Below are positions 44,064 to 52,500 of a stretch of 64,000 nucleotides of DNA, piece by piece. Source of the DNA: Parvibaculum sp. GTDB taxonomy: Bacteria > Pseudomonadota > Alphaproteobacteria > Parvibaculales > Parvibaculaceae. The stretch covers positions 284,571 through 348,570 of the forward strand of contig NZNS01000009.1 of NCBI GenBank assembly GCA_002694985.1, written 5' to 3'. Within the stretch, counting starts at the first letter, position 1. Every line of letters begins with the position of its first letter. The notes under the pieces are model-generated. The model saw only the letters and a list, made by a program, of their open reading frames with translations. It ran no database searches and was not told the origin of the DNA. A program made the position numbers and the translations under genes.

Positions 44064-44820
44064 TCAGGCCTTGCGTTTGTGCCGGAGCAGCCTGCGGTAG
44101 CCGCCTTCGATAAGGGCGGAGGCGCTCTCAATCAGCCCGATGACCGTGTCGCGGAGCGTGGACGTTCGCCATGGCTCCGAGGCGATGCGCTCGGAACCGA
44201 ACATGGCAATCGCGATCTCCCGGTAGGTTGCGCCGTTGCTGCGGCCATCGGCCGCCTGCATCATCTGGCGCATCCGCCGTCGCTGATAGGGTGTCACGCG
44301 CGCGTCGTGCGGGACTTGCCCTGCGTTTGTGGCATGCCAGAAACGGAGAACGGCCTGAAGTCGGTCGGGTAGATCGCTGTCGAGGGGCAGAACGATGGAG
44401 GATGCGCTGCCGACGTCGCAGCCGGTCAGATACAGGACTTGCGCGTCGGTATAGGCCTCGTGGATCGCGTACAGGCCCTCGGGGCCTTCACGGCCGTCAG
44501 CAGGCGCGAGCGGAGGCGGCGACGGCAGGAACGACGGCGCGGTGTCGATGAGCAGGACGGCCGGATTGACGAGCGGCGACCAGACGACCTGTTGTTCGAG
44601 GACGGAAAGGCTCGGTCGCGCCGGGAAATCGCAACCCCCATAGAAGCTGGGCGTCATCGGTGTAGGGGTTTGTGTCCGCATTCATCGCGGCGAGTTCGGC
44701 GAAATGCTCCTGATAAGGTTCGGAGCGGCGCAGGCATTCCCAGGCAAGGCCCTCGACCGAGAGGCTGTCGTAGAAATCGTAACGATCGCTGTCGCTCCAC
44801 TGGGATGTGTCTGGTCGCAT
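44064..44820 (-). pseudogene. DUF6499-DUF2285 regulator split by a one-base frameshift
   Basis: From ATG 44820 the DUF6499-type part reads WSDSDRYDFYDSLSVEGLAW, ECLRRSEPYQEHF and LLWGLRFP, then leaves the family pattern. The pattern resumes in the next frame as ARPSLSVLEQQVVWSPLVNP, AVLLIDTAPSFL, followed by a DUF2285 domain (RRMRQMMQAADGRSNGATYR, EIAIAMFG, then LIEGGYRRLLRHKRKA) to the stop at 44064. Removing one base from the triple G at 44623-44625 would restore a fusion of about 250 residues. It could be a real lesion, a sequencing slip or two separate proteins (an ATG exists at 44681). Confidence 0.65.
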
Positions 44821-44905
44821 CCTCCCCTCCTCGTTCTGACGGAACGGTCGAGTTGTTCAACGATTCCAGCATCGTCCGCATGTGGGAAGATCGAGGGACG
44901 GCAAT

Positions 44906-44930
44906 AAGCGATGCCGCTTTGGCATCGCTT
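44906..44930 (-). terminator. Perfect 10-bp hairpin after the small DUF2285 gene
   Basis: Arms AAGCGATGCC (44906-44915) and GGCATCGCTT (44921-44930) pair perfectly around a 5-base loop, 19 bases after the stop of the gene at 44950. No long T run follows on the minus strand (ATTGCC), so it may be an attenuator or RNA-stabilising end rather than a strong terminator. Confidence 0.5.
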
Positions 44931-44949
44931 CACGGCCCGGTCTGACGCG

Positions 44950-45225
44950 TCAGTGCCGCGGCGCGGATTGCCACAGGAGGTGGCGATAGCCGGTTTCGGT
45001 CATCCATTTTGCGCGCGCCAGATGGCTGTCATGGACGCGCCGCGCGCGCTCCGGCTCAAGGCGGGCGTCAATCCCGAACAGGACCTCGACCGCCTCGGTC
45101 CAGTCCGCGCCATCGGCGGCGGCATCGAGGAGCCGCATGTAAAGCTTGATGTGGGACCGGTCGTAAGCCGTCAGTTCCTCGACATCGGGCGCGGCGTCCT
45201 CGAACGGCTCGATCAACCTGCGCAT
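44950..45225 (-). CDS. Small DUF2285-type protein
   Basis: 91 residues from ATG 45225 with GGGG upstream; a GTG at 45234 has no room for one. VEELTAYDRSHIKLYMRLLD, AAADGADWTEAVEVLFGIDA, RRVHDSHLARAKWMTETGYR is a DUF2285-like DNA-binding helical pattern. Found before a DUF6499/DUF2285 gene on similar elements. Probably a regulator. Confidence 0.75.
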   Translation of the reverse strand: MRRLIEPFEDAAPDVEELTAYDRSHIKLYMRLLDAAADGADWTEAVEVLFGIDARLEPERARRVHDSHLARAKWMTETGYRHLLWQSAPRH

Positions 45226-45327
45226 GATGAGCACCCCGGATTGGAAAGAGCCAAGGGGTTATGGGATCCCAAACCGGGATCTGCGATCGGCGATGAAAGG
45301 AGGCGCACCGAAGCGGTTCGGCTATTG

Positions 45328-45588
45328 TCAGACGCTTCCCGTTCGTCCCTTTTCTTCAGCGCCATGAACAAGCAGCACTCCCTGTCCGCGTTCCGTCGAC
45401 AGGAGAACAATTCCGGCCGCTTCAAGTGCCCGCCGAACCTGATCGCGCGTGGACTCGTAGACCTCGAGCCGGTTCTCGGATTCGAGGCGTTTGAGCGCGG
45501 TCAATGATACACGGGCCTTGTCTGCGAGCGTCTCCTGTGACCAACCCAGCAACGCGCGTGCGGCCCGCGACTGTCGGGAGGTGATCAT
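45328..45588 (-). CDS. XRE-family helix-turn-helix regulator
   Basis: 86 residues. SRAARALLGWSQETLADKAR, VSLTALKRLESENR is a Cro/CI-type HTH, followed by ALEAAGIVLLSTERGQGVLL. The ATG at 45588 lies inside a perfect 28-base palindrome that also contains an ideal ribosome site. A 17-base palindrome lies 43 bases upstream of the start. Likely autoregulated; it may control transfer or replication. Confidence 0.9.
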   Translation of the reverse strand: MITSRQSRAARALLGWSQETLADKARVSLTALKRLESENRLEVYESTRDQVRRALEAAGIVLLSTERGQGVLLVHGAEEKGRTGSV

Positions 45589-45603
45589 GCATGATCACCT
45601 CCC
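45576..45603. promoter_or_regulatory. 28-bp perfect palindrome over ribosome site and start of the XRE gene
   Basis: Each half is GGGAGGTGATCATG; the whole of 45576-45603 is its own reverse complement. On the transcript the left half holds a full-strength Shine-Dalgarno (GGAGGTGATC) and the right half, from the ATG, holds the complementary GATCACCTCC. The leader could fold and hide both the ribosome site and the start codon. It could also be a DNA operator. Confidence 0.75.
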
Positions 45604-45630
45604 ATCGCGACCGGCGCGCATTCCAGAACT

Positions 45631-45647
45631 ACGACTATAATAGTCGT
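45631..45647. promoter_or_regulatory. 17-bp palindrome ACGACTATAATAGTCGT, probable operator
   Basis: Perfect except for the unpaired central base. It contains TATAAT on the plus strand and TATTAT on the minus strand, so it would overlap a -10 box. It lies in the gap upstream of the XRE gene, whose product is the natural candidate binder. Confidence 0.6.
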
Positions 45648-45758
45648 TCTGTCCCGTTCTTCTATCTGAAATCACAGATCTTGGGCGGGATCATCTGTGC
45701 GTCCGACACGCTGCGCGCGAATCGGCGGGCGTGACGGCTTTCCTGCGAGCAAGAAGTA

Positions 45759-45782
45759 GGCCCCGACCGTTCGGCCGGGGCC
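45759..45782 (-). terminator. Hairpin terminator after DUF736 copy 2
   Basis: GGCCCCGACCG (45759-45769) pairs with CGGCCGGGGCC (45772-45782) apart from one mismatch, with a 2-base tip, 10 bases after the stop at 45792. The following bases on the minus strand (TACTTCTTGC) are only moderately T-rich. Confidence 0.6.
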
Positions 45783-45791
45783 TTGCGCGCC

Positions 45792-46118
45792 TTACTCGCC
45801 GTTGCGACGGTTGGGGCGGGACCAGATGAGGGAGTAACCCTCGCCGTCCTCGTCATCGAAGAGGTTGGCGTAGATCGGAGCGGTGAAGCTCGGATCGTCC
45901 AGCTTGAGGCCCAGGTAGTCGCGGCCCTCGCCCGAGCGCTTGGACCAGGCGGCGCCGATCTCGGCGCGGCCGACCAGAACCCGATGGCTGGGGGCGTTCT
46001 CGCCGGTGGTGCGCTGGTCGGGGACGATGCGCACGCCCTTGGCCTGGACGCTGAGGGTGACGATTTCGCCGGTGAATTCGTTCGAGCCGGTCTTCTTGAA
46101 GGTGCCGATGGTCGCCAT
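45792..46118 (-). CDS. DUF736 protein (copy 2)
   Basis: 108 residues; GGAGA seven bases before the ATG. IGTFKKTGSNEFTGEIVTLS, APSHRVLVGRAEIGAAWSKR, GRDYLGLKLDDPSFTAPIYA, YSLIWSRPNRRNGE is the canonical DUF736 sequence, closer to the family consensus than copy 1. It forms a single-gene unit with its own hairpin terminator. A highly expressed small protein of unknown role. Confidence 0.92.
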   Translation of the reverse strand: MATIGTFKKTGSNEFTGEIVTLSVQAKGVRIVPDQRTTGENAPSHRVLVGRAEIGAAWSKRSGEGRDYLGLKLDDPSFTAPIYANLFDDEDGEGYSLIWSRPNRRNGE

Positions 46119-46701
46119 TTTAAGTCTCCGTTTTCCGTTTTCGAGCCCGCACCATTGCGGCCTCGATGGCGATCGACAGGACGGAGAAGATCGCTGGCGC
46201 ACCCCCGCGCAGCAGGGGGCTGGACAGCAGAGGAGGAACTTTCTTGTCTCCGCGAGGAATGACGGTGCCTGCACCGGCAGGGGAAGAAAGTTGTGACGGC
46301 GCTGTTGCGCCGAAGCGGTCGAGGCAAAGCCGGTCTTCGGCCAGATCAGGCCATTGAAGAGGCCGTTTGGAGCGGTTGAGAGACGGGCATGGGACGGAGA
46401 CGATGGCGCCCAAAAGGAACCAGGAAAATGGACCCGACCGGCATCACGGCACTTTCGTCTCCCCTCGTCCCAGGCTGTGCGCGTTCTTCTACCTGACCGG
46501 TTGCGCCGGCATCGTCCCCGTCACCGGGTTTCAGGATCGGCAGGCGAGTGCCGGAGCTGACATCTTGCGCTCCCGTTTCGGCCGCGCGCGGGCCTCACGC
46601 CGATCCGGGTCGTACACTCCGATACATCCCCGCCCGCCTGCTGACGGGGATGGCCGGTGTCACGCTGCCCTGGCTGTCCGTCCAACTGCCGCTATGCGTC
46701 G
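46119..46701. other. 583-base gap without a convincing gene
   Basis: Short open frames exist on both strands but none shows a family pattern or ribosome site. It contains a 9-base inverted repeat, AACTTTCTT (46237-46245) and AAGAAAGTT (46284-46292), enclosing a GGTGCCTGCACC-type stem. It probably holds the promoter of DUF736 copy 2 and the end of the membrane-protein unit. Confidence 0.5.
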
Positions 46702-47142
46702 TCACGCGCGCGCAAGGTTCCGGTCCGCCGGGCCGGCGGCCGCCCATCCCGCGAGCCGGAGGAAAGCCGTCACGCCCACGGCTATTGCGCCAATGATCGC
46801 GAATACGAACTGCCAGGTCTCGGACGGCATCGTGAGTTTGACGATGCCAAGCGTGGCATGGAACCCGGCGAGGACTGCGGGAGCGACGAATACCAGGGCG
46901 ATCAGCATGCGCACCCAGAGTGGGCGAACGAGCATGAGCAGACCCTGTGCAACGGCCAGGGTCAGCCCAGCCGCGAGGAGGCCGACGAGCCCTGCGCCGA
47001 GCCATCCCGCGCCTGTGCCATAGGCCCAAGTGCCGGCATTCACGCCGAGGAAGAACGGCAGCGCAAAGACCGCGAGGTTGAACAGCAACCAGCACATCGT
47101 GCCGATGGCGGCAATGGAAACGAGGATGCCCAGAATGATCAT
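46702..47142 (-). CDS. Four-helix membrane protein, unrecognised
   Basis: 146 residues from ATG 47142 with GGAG about 10 bases upstream. Hydrophobic segments: IILGILVSIAAIGTMCWLLF, AVFALPFFLGVNAGTWAYGT, LVGLLAAGLTLAVAQGLLML, MLIALVFVAPAVLAGFHATL, FVFAIIGAIAVGVTAFLRLA, giving four or five spans. I know this type only as a hypothetical protein of conjugative elements. Function unknown. The 151 bases upstream hold nothing I can name. Confidence 0.7.
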   Translation of the reverse strand: MIILGILVSIAAIGTMCWLLFNLAVFALPFFLGVNAGTWAYGTGAGWLGAGLVGLLAAGLTLAVAQGLLMLVRPLWVRMLIALVFVAPAVLAGFHATLGIVKLTMPSETWQFVFAIIGAIAVGVTAFLRLAGWAAAGPADRNLARA

Positions 47143-47293
47143 GGTGGCGGCTCCGTGCAAAAGGTTGAACGGTTGCGCCTGCCACCACCTCCACGGCGCA
47201 AACCGGAATATAGCATGAACATGCCTGTCTCGGCGAGACGGAATGCCAGGTCCGCTCCCGCGGCTTCGGCAGGACAATGTTGGAGGGCAGCGC

Positions 47294-48220
47294 TCATGCG
47301 CTGCCCGTGCCGAAGCGATAGACCGGGATGCCCATCTTGCGGGCCTTGTCGGCCAGATTGTCCTGGATGCCGGTTCCGGGGAAGATGATGACGCCGATCG
47401 GCATGAGGCTAAGCATCTGGTCGTTGCGCTTGAACGGCGCGGCCTTGGCGTGTTTCGTCCAGTCGGGCTTGAACGCGACCTGTGGCACCTTGCGGTTGTT
47501 GGCCCAGGTGGCGGCGATGCGCTCAGAGCCTTTCGGCGTTCCGCCGTGCAGGAGCACCATGTCCGGGTGCTTGGCATGGACCTGATCGAGCTTGTCCCAG
47601 ATCAGCCGGTGGTCGGTGGTATCGCCGCCCGAGAAGGCGATCTTCGGCCCGGCGGGCAACAGAACCTCGTTGTCCGTCCGGCGCTTGGCGGCGATGAAGT
47701 CGCGGCTGTCGATCATCGCCGCGGTCATCTGGCGGTGGTTGACCCGTGAGCCGGAGCGCGGCGACCATGGCGTGCCGGTGGTGCGCAGGTAGATGTCGGC
47801 GGCGGTATCGCGGAAGAGTTCCATGCAGTCGCGGCGCTCGATGAGGCTCTGGCCGATGCCGATCAGGGCCTCGAGCTGGACGGATTTGACCTCCGAGCCA
47901 TCCTGTTCCCGTTGAAGCCGCTTCTGCGCCTGCTCGTTGTCGTCCAGTTTGCGCTCGATCCGAAGGGCGGCGCGGTGGAAGGTGTTGACGGTGGACCACA
48001 TGATCTCGTCGAGGTCGAAATCGAGGCTGGTGTCGGCCATGCTGGAAATCAGGGCGTCGAAGATATCGGCGACAGCGGTCTGGATGACGTGATCCTCGGG
48101 GGTGATCCTGGGATCGGCCTCGTCCTCCGAGGGACGGTAGCCATAGAGTTCGAGATCCTCGATGACATGGCCGGTCGGGGAGGTGCTGTGATCGGGTTCG
48201 AGTTCGTCATGAGCGTCCAT
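47294..48220 (-). CDS. DUF2493 (SLOG-fold) protein
   Basis: 308 residues. The C-terminal third has the DUF2493 nucleotide-binding pattern KIAFSGGDTTDHRLIWDKLD, VLLHGGTPKGSERIAATWAN, GVIIFPGTGIQDNLADKARK, like YspA-type SLOG proteins. The N-terminal two thirds are helical (FDALISSMADTSLDFDLDEI, NTFHRAALRIERKLDDNEQA). SLOG proteins sense or process nucleotide-derived ligands, but no specific role is known for this mobile-element version. Confidence 0.88.
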   Translation of the reverse strand: MDAHDELEPDHSTSPTGHVIEDLELYGYRPSEDEADPRITPEDHVIQTAVADIFDALISSMADTSLDFDLDEIMWSTVNTFHRAALRIERKLDDNEQAQKRLQREQDGSEVKSVQLEALIGIGQSLIERRDCMELFRDTAADIYLRTTGTPWSPRSGSRVNHRQMTAAMIDSRDFIAAKRRTDNEVLLPAGPKIAFSGGDTTDHRLIWDKLDQVHAKHPDMVLLHGGTPKGSERIAATWANNRKVPQVAFKPDWTKHAKAAPFKRNDQMLSLMPIGVIIFPGTGIQDNLADKARKMGIPVYRFGTGSA

Positions 48221-48330
48221 GGGGTGCGTCCTTCGGCTGGACCGCGACCGTCGCGGCCTTCATGGCGACGACAAGCCCACGGGCGATCCGGTCTGGCAGC
48301 CCGAGCCCTCGCGAGGGCCTCGATGGCATA

Positions 48331-48389
48331 GCCGGACTATTTTGCCTCGCGCTGCAAAGCCCCGAAGGGGCGGCGGAAAATAGTCCGGC
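48331..48389. repeat. 13-bp perfect inverted repeat in the gap between toprim and DUF2493 genes
   Basis: Arms GCCGGACTATTTT (48331-48343) and AAAATAGTCCGGC (48377-48389) enclose 33 bases that contain a second stem, CCCCGAAGGGG. A further palindrome GCCCTCGCGAGGGC is at 48305-48318. The whole 302-base gap 48221-48522 has no gene. As RNA it would fold into one long hairpin, either a terminator of the toprim operon or a leader of DUF2493. Confidence 0.65.
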
Positions 48390-48522
48390 GGCGCCATTGC
48401 CGGGCCGGACCGTTTGTGGGCCGCTCGCCCTCTCGAAGGCCGAGGCGCGGTCCCCTTGCCGTGGGGTGCAGTCCCATATGCCCATGACAGCCGGAACCCG
48501 CCCGATCACACCCCCATCCCGG

Positions 48523-49563
48523 CTATGCAGCGAGGACCATGAAGCGGCTGACGTCCTCGGGGGCGAGTTGCACCCGCACCTCCGCCCGAAGCGCAGCCAG
48601 CCCGCGCATGACGAGATCTTCGTTGAAGTCCCCCAGCATGGGCGAGAGCGTGACCGCCTCGATCCCGGCCCCGCGTGCCCGGCCGACAAGGCTATCCCGC
48701 GCGCCGTCACCTGCCGGATCGTTGTCGCGGACGATATAGAGCCTGCGCAAATCGGCCGGAAACAGGATGGCGGCGAGATGCCCGGCCGAGAGTGCGGACA
48801 CCATCGGCATCGGGGGCATGGCCTGCCGCAGGGACAAGATGGTCTCAATGCCCTCCCCCGCCGCCATGACATCCTGCGCCTCGCCGAAGCGGACGGCATT
48901 GCCGAGCAGGTCGCCCATCGCCTTGCGCGGCGGATCGATGGGCGCCTTGGCCGACCCGTCACTGGCGAGCCAGGTCCGGTGCGCGCCGGTGACCTTGCCA
49001 TTGAGATCGGTGACCGCAGCGATCATCGCGGGCCAGGTCTCGGTCGGCCCATCGCCCTCGGGCCGCCAGTAGCAGTTCGGATGGAACCGAAGATTTGCGG
49101 TTCCGCGTAGATCCGTAATGCCGCGCTTGCGCAAATACGCTTCTGCGGCGCTGCCCGTGATCGGCTGCGTCATGCGCCAGAGCCTGCGCGCGGCCTCGGA
49201 CGAACCCGATGGCGCCGTCGGCCTTCGCGGCCGGCCTGTATGCGGCCCCGGCTCCGGACGGGGCAGGCTGAGGAACCGTCGGGCCTCCTCGGCCACATCC
49301 GCGAAGTCGCTCAGGCCGAGGGATTCCCGGATCACGTCGAGCAGGTCGCCATGCTCGCCGGTCGCCGGGTCGCTCCATTTCCCGGCGACACCCTTGGCAC
49401 TGTCATGCAAGCGCACGAACATCGAGCGCCCGGCGGTGTTGCGGACGTCACCGACCTGCCAGTAGTTGCCCTGCTTGCGCCCGTTCGAAAGATAGGCGCG
49501 GCACACCGCCTCGGCCTGACGGCCGAGACGCTGCGCGAGATCAGTGGCGTCGAGACGGGACAT
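48523..49563 (-). CDS. Toprim-domain primase-like protein
   Basis: 346 residues. The N-terminal part (AQRLGRQAEAVCRAYLSNGR, FVRLHDSAKGVAGKWSDPAT, GEHGDLLDVIRE) resembles the primase-associated region of mobile-element primases. The toprim domain lies at about 220-330 (AAGEGIETILSLRQAMPPMP with the catalytic Glu, LRRLYIVRDNDPAGDGARDS with DxD). It may make primers for the transferred strand. The start overlaps the stop of the methyltransferase-helicase gene by one base. Confidence 0.87.
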   Translation of the reverse strand: MSRLDATDLAQRLGRQAEAVCRAYLSNGRKQGNYWQVGDVRNTAGRSMFVRLHDSAKGVAGKWSDPATGEHGDLLDVIRESLGLSDFADVAEEARRFLSLPRPEPGPHTGRPRRPTAPSGSSEAARRLWRMTQPITGSAAEAYLRKRGITDLRGTANLRFHPNCYWRPEGDGPTETWPAMIAAVTDLNGKVTGAHRTWLASDGSAKAPIDPPRKAMGDLLGNAVRFGEAQDVMAAGEGIETILSLRQAMPPMPMVSALSAGHLAAILFPADLRRLYIVRDNDPAGDGARDSLVGRARGAGIEAVTLSPMLGDFNEDLVMRGLAALRAEVRVQLAPEDVSRFMVLAA

Positions 49564-52500
49564 TACGCGGCCTCCCGCTCACCGATGCGCTCGACCTGGA
49601 AGCGGTCGAGGAGCCTGGCCGTAATCTCCGGTCCGGATGCGCCCACCGGCACGAAGAAGCGCAGCTTCCACGAGATGATTTCGCTGAAGAGGCCATAGGC
49701 GCGCAGGCGCTCCCGCATCGACTCGGTGAAGCCCGAAAGCTCGATGCGGTTCGCACCCATCACGCGGGCGCGGCGCAGCTGCAATCCTTCGGCGAGATCG
49801 AAGATCGTGCGGCCTTCCAGCAGTGCGGCATAAACCGCATCGGGCGTCAGACCGGCGGGGACACCGCTGGTCGAGGCGCTGGCGGCCCATGCGGGAGAGA
49901 CGCGGCGGCCGATGATCCGTTCGCCCTCATCGGTCTGAAGGCGATAGACGCGGGAAGACTCCTGCGGCAGGCGCTTCCATATCGGCAGCAGCAGTCCCGT
50001 CACCATATGCAATGTGCTGTCGGTGAACTCCGGCACCTCGGCGAGTTCGGCCCTCCAGGCCGCACCGAATGTCTCCCCATCGACCTCGGCCCAATGGGTC
50101 TCGCCCATCATGCGCAGGGGGACGTTCTGCGCCTCCATAGGGCGGATCAGCCGGACGCGCCGCTCGATCTCGCCATCGTCCAGCATGATGCTGGTGGTGG
50201 GGACCTGGACAGCGGCGCGGCCGGAACGCTCATTGACCAGCAGCTTCGCGCGGGGATCGTCAAGTTCGGCCGTCGCTGCATCCAGTGTGACCGGCCGGTT
50301 ACGCCTGCGCTCGGCAATGGTCAGGAGCCGGGTCTCGGCACCGGTCGCCGGATGGGTGTAGATCACCTGCCGGTCGGTGACAGTGAAGCTCTCGGCGCGC
50401 AGGGTTTCCAGACCCTTGTCATAGGTGCCCGAGGCGATGGCCCCGTCGATCCGGGCCTCGAGCAACTGCTCGAAGGCCGAGAACAGGATCCCCTGGAGCT
50501 CGATGGTCAGCGCCAGGAGGCGGTTTAGGAAGGTGGTGATCGGTGGCAATTCGTCCTTGATGCCATTGCTGTCCATCAGCTTCAGCCCGGTGGCGGATTC
50601 AAACCGCTCCAGCGGGCAACCCTCTACCTGGCCGCGCACGATCAACAGATAGAGCTGGCGCAAGGCGTCGCGGGCATAGCTGGATTCCAGATTGTCCTCG
50701 GGCCGGAACAGGCCTTGCCCGCCAGTCTGGCGCTGGCCGCGCGTGATGGCGCCCAGCGTATCGAGACGTCGGGCAATGGTGCTGAGGAAACGCTTCTCGG
50801 CCTTCACATCCGTTGCGATGGGCCGGAAGAGCGGCGGCTGCGCCTGATTGGTGCGGTTGGTGCGGCCCAGGCCCTGGATGGCGGCATCGGCCTTCCAGCC
50901 GGGTTCCAGCAGATAGTGAACGCGCAGGCGCCGGTTCCTGGCCGAGAGTTCGGCGTGATAGCTGCGCCCGGTTCCGCCCGCGTCCGAGAAGACCAGGACG
51001 CGCTTCTGGTCATCCATGAAGGCCGCGGTCTCGGCAAGATTGGCGGAGGGCGCCCGGCTTTCGACAGCGAGGCGTGCTGCCGGACCTTCGCCTCGGCGCA
51101 CGATCCGCCGCGAGCGTCCCGTCACCTCGGCGACCATGTCGGTCCCGAAATGCTGCACGATCTGGTCGAGCGCGCCGGGAACGGGTGGCAGGCTGGCGAG
51201 CTGCTCGATCATCTCGTCGCGCCGGGCCACAGCCTCGCGGCTTTCGACCGGCTGGCCGTCGCGGAAAACCGGGCGCGACGACAGATTGCCCTCGCCATCG
51301 GTGAAGGGTTCGTAGAGCTGCACCGGGAAGGAATGGGCGAGATAATCGAGAACGTATTCCCTCGGCGTGATGTCCACGCGGACATCATTCCATTCCTCGG
51401 TCGGCAGTTCGGACAATCTCCGCTCCATCAGCGCCTCGCCGGTCGAGACGATCTGGATGACGGCGGCATGGCCCGCCTCCAGATCCTCCGTGATCTGCCG
51501 GATCAGGGTCGGCGTCTTCATGCTGGTCAGCAGATGGCCGAAGAAGCGCTGCTTCGCGCTCTCGAAGGCGGAGCGTGCGGCGGACTTGGCCTGCCGGTTC
51601 AGCGTGCCCTCACTGCCGGTGATATTGGCGGCTTCCATCGCCGCATCGAGATGGTTGTGAATGACGGCGAAGGCCCCGGCATAGGCATCGTAGATGCGGC
51701 GCTGCTCGCCGCTGAGCCGGTGCTCGACCAGTTCGTATTCGACGCCATCATAGGAGAGCGACCGAGCGGTATAGAGGCCGAGCGCCCGCAGGTCGCGGGC
51801 CAGCACCTCCATGGCCGCCACGCCCCCGGCCTCGATCGCCTCGACGAATTCGGCCCTCGTGCCGAACGGGAAGTCCTCGCCGCCCCAGAGGCCGAGCCGC
51901 TGTGCATAGGCGAGATTATGGACCGTGGTGGCGCCGGTCGCGGAGACGTAGACCACGCGCGCGTCCGGCAAGGCGTGCTGGAGCCGAAGGCCCGCGCGTC
52001 CCTGCTGCGAGGCGGCGACATCGCCGCGTTCTCCCTTGCCGCCGCCGGCATTCTGCATGGCATGGCTTTCGTCGAAGATGATGACTCCATCGAAATCGCA
52101 TCCCAACCAATCCACGATCTGCCGCACCCGCGAAACCTTCTCGCCGCGGTCGTCGGACCGTAGCGTAGCGTAGGTGGTAAATAGGACGCCTTCGGTGAGC
52201 GTGATCTGCTTGCCCTGGGCGAATCGCGAGAGTGGTGTGATCAGCAGCCGCTCCATGCCGAGCGCCGACCAGTCGCGCTGTGCGTCCTCGATCAGCTTGT
52301 CGGATTTGGAAACCCAGACGGCCTTGCGACGACCACGCAGCCAGTTGTCGAGGATGATGCCGGCAGACTGACGCCCCTTGCCCGCGCCGGTGCCATCGCC
52401 GAGCATGAAACCCCGGCGGAAGCGCACCGCGCCTGCCGCATCCTCGGGCGCCGCGCTGACATTGTCGTAGGTCGCGTCGACGGTCCAGGCTCCCGCCAGA

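Noticed and set aside
46120..46413. Minus-strand open frame directly before DUF736 copy 2
   Set aside because: No family pattern, no ribosome site, and it spans an inverted repeat that looks regulatory.
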